From Scheffersomyces stipitis CBS 6054 (taxonomy: Eukaryota > Ascomycota > Pichiomycetes > Serinales > Debaryomycetaceae): a stretch of DNA of 64,000 nt. This document shows positions 59,345-64,000 of this stretch, piece after piece (position 1 is the first letter of the stretch; each line of letters starts with the position of its first letter). The notes under the pieces were generated by a model that saw only the letters and a program-made list of their open reading frames with translations, was not told where the DNA came from and did not search any database. The DNA lies in contig NC_009048.1 of the NCBI RefSeq assembly GCF_000209165.1, positions 310,001 to 374,000 on the forward strand, in the 5' to 3' direction. The position numbers were made by a program, and so were the translations under genes.

Positions 59345-61057
59345 CTATACTAAGGCAACGAGCGCAACGAAAGAAACGGCAAATGCTACAAACTTCAAAG
59401 GAATGGCTTCTCTTAATAACGAGAAAGATCCTGAATTCCTATTGCCAGAAGATGAGCCGGTCGAAGTAGAAGTAGATCTCGAAGTAGTGCCAGAAACCAC
59501 GATGTGGTCAGTAAGGGAGGTTTCAGTCTCACCAGGAGACACAGAAGTGGACGAGAAATCAGCAGCCCTCACAGCCCCTGGTACAGTGGATGTGATGACT
59601 TCGATGTCCTCGTCATCGGTGAAGACTACCTGGCCAACAGAGATTTCCAAGTCTTCCAAGTCGTAAACTACGTAGGCATGTCTCAATATATTGTCACCCA
59701 ACAACATGTACCTTGAGCTCAGCAGCTGCTCGAGAATGCCGAGGTAGCATACGGAAGAGCTGGAGGAACTGCCTCTCAACAATAAATCTGTCAAGGGCAC
59801 ATCGATATCCATTCCACCGATGTTGAGCGTAAGTTTAATATTGCTGCTGCTAGTGCATGGAAGAAGATATGCACCGATAGCTGAAGAATAAGAACCACCA
59901 AGAGCTTCACCCACTCTGGTGAACAACGCAGAAGGGAGGTAACTCAAGGTAGAGCCCGTGTCCAAGACAGCCGAGTATGAACGAGAAGTGACGGTTACCT
60001 CGTCAGTGCTACTGCTTAACGTCATGTTGTTGACGATTATCTCAAGTCTTATGGGCTCTGTGTAGCCAGCGCTAGCATAAGAGTTAATGATAGGCACGGT
60101 GATCAAATCTCCTTCGAACTTTGCATGGTCAATGGCACCGAATAAGATGTTACCAGAACTATCTGTAGCCTTTCCCAAGTACAATGAATACACGTTCTTG
60201 TTGATAAGACCCTGGTTCACCATCTTGATGGGCAAGTTTTCATATGTGTACCCACCGCCTCCTCTGGTTGAGAATGTAGTTTCCAAACCTGCCAAACCAA
60301 TACCCAACACACCAACGTCGGAACTGGTTTCGTTGGCTATTGCAAATGACATGCTGTGCACAGTCACGTTACCAACTATCACGTCGTCGTGGCCCCAGAT
60401 ACCAACGGCACTGGTTCCATCAGCATACTCAATTTGGAAAGGACTGGCAGAGTTGTTACGTTGGAAAGTGTCGGAGTTCTCCGTGTTGAACGAACCGTAT
60501 TGGGTACATGTATTAGAAGGTGCCTCTTGGCCAATTCCAGCGCCTGAGGAATCGGTTTGAAAGCCAGGAGATATGATGGTTGTTACAGTGGAACCTCCAC
60601 TTCCAAACGGATTCCACCAAGCCTTGTTCTCTACAGCATCTTTGATAGGTGAGGACTTGGTGGGAATACTTCTAGAGCCAGCCTCGATGTGCCTACGGTC
60701 CAAATTCACTCCTCTCTTCTTGCTGCTGGGAGGAGCTTGGTCACACTTTAAGTCGTGGCTCATTACCCACAAGTCGGAGGAACCGGTGTCGACAAGAACT
60801 CCGTTTTCATCCTTGTTGGAACCAATCTTCAATGTCGTCAAGTAGAAGGTCCTTTCGTTTTTCAACTCCATGTCTACGAAGCCGTCACGTTTGACAAAGT
60901 AGGCACCATCTGTCGATTCTTCAATCAAGTCTCTCTTGGAATTGCCTCGTCTGATGTTGAAGTCCAACCGGAACAAGCCTTCTTCGTTGGCCAGAGCAAG
61001 AGCGCTGTGGCCCACAATCGCGGCCGCTACCGCATATGAGAGTATGTTCCACTTCAT
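59345..61057 (-). CDS. GPI-anchored aspartic protease of the yapsin/SAP family, 570 aa
   Basis: A signal peptide (1-23) is followed by a propeptide with Lys-Arg kexin sites (KR at 41-42 and 56-57). The two catalytic motifs are DTGSSDLW (Asp90) and LDTGSTLSYLP (Asp366). A loop insert at about 110-180, containing KKR and DRR, is typical of yapsins, which are cut there into two chains. The C-terminus is Ser/Thr-rich, ending in a hydrophobic tail (KFVAFAVSFVALVALV) that fits GPI attachment. Yapsins process cell-wall and secreted proteins at basic residues. Neighbouring genes do not suggest a specific substrate. Confidence 0.93.
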   Translation of the reverse strand: MKWNILSYAVAAAIVGHSALALANEEGLFRLDFNIRRGNSKRDLIEESTDGAYFVKRDGFVDMELKNERTFYLTTLKIGSNKDENGVLVDTGSSDLWVMSHDLKCDQAPPSSKKRGVNLDRRHIEAGSRSIPTKSSPIKDAVENKAWWNPFGSGGSTVTTIISPGFQTDSSGAGIGQEAPSNTCTQYGSFNTENSDTFQRNNSASPFQIEYADGTSAVGIWGHDDVIVGNVTVHSMSFAIANETSSDVGVLGIGLAGLETTFSTRGGGGYTYENLPIKMVNQGLINKNVYSLYLGKATDSSGNILFGAIDHAKFEGDLITVPIINSYASAGYTEPIRLEIIVNNMTLSSSTDEVTVTSRSYSAVLDTGSTLSYLPSALFTRVGEALGGSYSSAIGAYLLPCTSSSNIKLTLNIGGMDIDVPLTDLLLRGSSSSSSVCYLGILEQLLSSRYMLLGDNILRHAYVVYDLEDLEISVGQVVFTDDEDIEVITSTVPGAVRAADFSSTSVSPGETETSLTDHIVVSGTTSRSTSTSTGSSSGNRNSGSFSLLREAIPLKFVAFAVSFVALVALV

Positions 61058-63268
61058 GGATGTCGATTAGGCAGATGATGCGATAAGTAAGAGTAACTCT
61101 GCAAGTAAAGTGGGAATGTGTGGAAAGTTTTCAGTTTTCTGTGTTCTGAAACTTTCAGAAAGTTCAAATTTCAGTGGGGAGCAACAGATGAGATGCTTGC
61201 TGCAGGTCGATAAAAGAGATACTACGCTTAAGTATGGAGAATCTCAGCTTCAGTTACTCAAGCGAAATTATGCTAGTTAGAGCAGAAAATGTGGATTACG
61301 AATTTATGTTGTTTGTCCAGACAACTTCACGATGAGGATGACTTGATTCTTAAGTAGTAGCCTTGGTGCCGAATAGCGGGCGTCATAGCCTTTACAGACA
61401 GGTACCAATACACGTTAGAGGAATGAGAAGCTACAAAACCATCTGCGCCTCTATGGTCGCGGTGCAGGAGAAAATGACGAGTAGAGCAGAGATCCATTGG
61501 CCGGTCAACAGGGCTTGTGGGGTCGAGCAGGAGCAGCACGTACAAAAGAGGCTTTATCTCGTCAGGCACTGAAAATCTTCGCAAAAAGCAAGGAAAGAGT
61601 AAAAAGTAAAAACCAGAAGGCGACGGTAGCACCTCCAGCCACCAAGTTGATGAGGCAACTCAGCTGAAGAAAGTCAAGCCATTCTCAGAACACAGAAAAT
61701 GTCATGAGAAGCATGGACCAGCACGGAACCTATTGGTTGGAATGGAGTATGAGCCATGACATCACAATTTGAAATTTGCTGTACGGTGAGCTGACGTATG
61801 TAAGAGAATACTTCACGAAAAATCCGCAAAATAGCATTTCAGCGCTAGAGTGGAACTCAAAAATTTACGAGGCTCGAAATAGGGATTTCCAGTACAGAAC
61901 TAACAATGGACGAACACCGACAAAAGCTAGAAGAGTCAGGCCCAGAATAAGCTGCTATACCAGCTGCAATTATTTGTTAATAGGTATTTAATAATAGCTC
62001 TCATGCCAAGAGGATACTGGAATCTACCATCGTAGCCCCCTTTTCTCTGTCCGTTGTTGGCCACCTCTCACAAAGTAAAGCCGAGCCATTCTATTCCGGT
62101 GCAACCGTTTCAAGCGCCACTACAGAGTTAACAGTGGTCATGTTGCGAAAAGAAGGATCCGATAAATCTGCTTACTTCTTCGTGGTTTCGCTGTGTCTCC
62201 CTGTTTTCTCCGGTGTTGACGCTCGTTTCTCTCTACTTTCTGTCTCTGATTTCTCTCTCATTACTTATCGAGCTCTTTTGTAGTCCACGGGTCTATTCTA
62301 AGAATCGCTGGTCTCCTTGCTCCTCTTCACCTGGAACCATGTGTTCAATCTGTGTGTGTATACCAATCCCAACTCTTGCCTCTTGGCAATTTTGCTCTGT
62401 CTAATTGTACTAAATACTGCGGCTGGAGTTGCTTCCCTGAGCGGCCTAGTCATTAACATGATTGCGAAATGAGGCTGATATCTCCCTTGCTGCTGAATCT
62501 TGCTAATTGTTGAATTTGCTGATTGTTGACATGGCCGTTATCCTCGTGTGGAAATGCATCATTTGCCGAATTTCGAGAATGACAGCTCTTTGATCCGAAC
62601 AGTCCTGATTCGGCTGTGAGGCTGCGTGCTGCACTTTACAAGATTACTACTCCAATACTCCAATTCACTTCTGTTTCACGGCCTGGCCTGCTATTATTTC
62701 TCCTGGCGTACTTCACGACCAAACCGTTGGATTAGTTCTGGAACTCGGCAATCACTTCCATTTTCCGTTAAGAATCGGACTAAATCCCATGAGATCAGCG
62801 TATTCATCTAAATCGTTACCGTTCGAAGTAGTTACTTGCCTTTCACCACGATATTTACTGTCAAAGAACTGTCACACTCTAGCGATTCTGTATTAAGTCT
62901 AGAATCTCAGAATTTCAAATGGTGGTGACTATTGTGCTATCCGCTGAAAGATGACTTGACCAAACAAAGATGATCTACTTTGTAGCCTGAACTTTGTATA
63001 CTCATTACAGTATCTTGTCTGCAAGCAAACGTCTCAATTGCACCCTTCTCAGGTTGCAGCTGTTGCAGCAACTCATTCCCTCTCAAAGTGGTGTTAGAGG
63101 ACTTGTAAATATATTTACTCATAATAGTACATTGTAATCGCCAATTGTAAGTACGGTATATAACTTACCTTATCTTTCAAGCAATTTGCAACCATTCAAA
63201 TTCAGTGTAAGTGTATTATCATTAAATAAATAAATATACATATTCTACATACAAGAATGCCAGGTATT
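61058..63268. other. 2.2-kb upstream region of the yapsin gene
   Basis: It lies between the yapsin start and the stop of the right-edge gene. Several 60-100-codon ORFs lie on both strands, none with recognisable domains or codon bias. Pyrimidine-rich stretches (for example 62200-62280) and a possible (CTCTGT) cluster are present. It probably holds a long stress-responsive promoter. Confidence 0.5.
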
Positions 63269-64000
63269 TCACTCTTGTGTATTCGGTTCAACAACGCATT
63301 TCATGTACTCATTGACTGTTCCCGAATCAAACTCGAAGCCCACCAAGCTTTCACTGCATTCCTCTATAAGTTCATCATTTAAAGTGTATTTTGGAGTAAT
63401 CATCATCTCTTCCTGGCCAGCATTGTCGTCTATAATCTTCATATAAGCAAACAAATCCCAAGCCTTTTCAATGTATCTCATAAAGTTTTCTCTCGATCCA
63501 AAGTAGAAATTTAGTAAAATGTCCCAGTCTTCATTGGATATTCTAGTCACCTTCAAATCATATATGAGATCAGTAAAATCCCCAAACTGTGGCTTATTGG
63601 ACATTTGCAAATATTTGGTGAGCTCCATGATTAGGTTCATTGAACATGCAAAGAACCCCACAATATGAAGCTTGCTACTTAATTCAGAATGATTATAAAA
63701 CTTGTGGACAGTTGAAATAAACTTCCCAAAAACTTTGACAAAAATCGCCTCCAAGTTCAACTTGTACATCCCTTTAGACTGGCTATCATCCTTAATGAAA
63801 TCTTCGAGAACGATTAAGAATAATGCTTGATAGATTAAACATTGGTAAAAGCACTTCATGTAATGGTATGGATACTCTTCAAGAAGGACTGAAATCAAAT
63901 CTCTTTCACCATTCGTTTGCTTGATAACCATTGAGTCCATTAAATCAAATTGGTTAAACAAATTCATCATTGAAGTCAAATACGAAGTGTATCTTAGCGA
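63269..64000 (-). CDS. C-terminal part of an unidentified protein, cut by the right edge
   Basis: The frame ends at 63269 and is open upstream to base 64000, so the start is outside the window. The helical composition (for example YHYMKCFYQCLIYQALFLIV and DLIYDLKVTRISNEDWDILL) resembles the C-terminal 'fungal-specific' regulatory region of Zn(II)2Cys6 transcription factors, but no DNA-binding motif is visible here. The short acidic tail may be an activation region. Identity is not established. Confidence 0.7.
   Translation of the reverse strand, partial: SLRYTSYLTSMMNLFNQFDLMDSMVIKQTNGERDLISVLLEEYPYHYMKCFYQCLIYQALFLIVLEDFIKDDSQSKGMYKLNLEAIFVKVFGKFISTVHKFYNHSELSSKLHIVGFFACSMNLIMELTKYLQMSNKPQFGDFTDLIYDLKVTRISNEDWDILLNFYFGSRENFMRYIEKAWDLFAYMKIIDDNAGQEEMMITPKYTLNDELIEECSESLVGFEFDSGTVNEYMKCVVEPNTQE

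Noticed and set aside
61327..63122. Several 60-100-codon ORFs upstream of the yapsin gene
   Set aside because: They overlap on both strands, lack domains and show no yeast-like codon bias.

Overview
The window is yeast nuclear DNA from the CUG-Ser1 (CTG) clade of Saccharomycotina, most likely Scheffersomyces stipitis or a close relative. The genes are compact and almost all intronless. CTG is rare in the host genes, and where it falls at two conserved positions (Vps26 and cyclophilin) Ser fits better than Leu. A homologue of NDUFAF6, a complex I assembly factor absent from Saccharomyces, is present, and the transposons are Ty5-like. All translations discussed here use the standard code, so CTG-encoded Leu should probably be read as Ser.

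Region 1 (1-17.5 kb) is a nest of Ty1/copia, Ty5-like LTR retrotransposons. Copy A (<1-3444, minus) runs off the left edge. Copy B (4243-10585, minus) is complete: two 393-bp LTRs that I see as identical, a 5-bp ATCAT target duplication and one intact gag-pol frame. B split an older LTR of a third family, whose pol tail lies at 10731-10940. A second-family element (10941-15350, plus) has an intact gag-IN-RT frame but is cut off inside RNase H by an inverted LTR and fragment of its own family (15351-16562). A degenerate LTR and a first-family relic follow. Families 1 and 2 carry a primer-binding site matching the anticodon stem-loop of initiator tRNA-Met. With the gene-free 17.5-20.0 kb, this looks like a Tps5-type cluster of the kind that marks S. 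stipitis centromeres.

Region 2 (20-64 kb) is an ordinary euchromatic arm. In order it holds: an NBR1-like autophagy receptor (-); an MDP-1 phosphatase (+); a spliced small Ish1-like membrane protein (-); divergent H2A/H2B; a secreted GH15 glucoamylase (+); an Irc5/LSH-type SNF2 ATPase (-); carbonic anhydrase with a possible non-AUG mitochondrial form (+); a LOG-family protein (-); an unknown ORF (+); a Cdc25-type RasGEF (-); GAPDH (+); retromer Vps26 (+); a mitochondrial-carrier-like protein (+); URA3 (-); a Gea1/2 Arf-GEF (-); an NDUFAF6-like protein (-); a Cyp40 cyclophilin (+); a San1-like RING ligase (-); a GPI yapsin (-); and the C-terminal part of an unidentified protein running off the right edge (-).

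The genes are metabolic, trafficking and chromatin housekeeping genes and form no operon-like unit. Several neighbours share divergent promoters (H2A/H2B, IRC5/NCE103, CDC25/TDH, NDUFAF6/cyclophilin). Several start codons were moved from the longest open frame to the first in-frame ATG.
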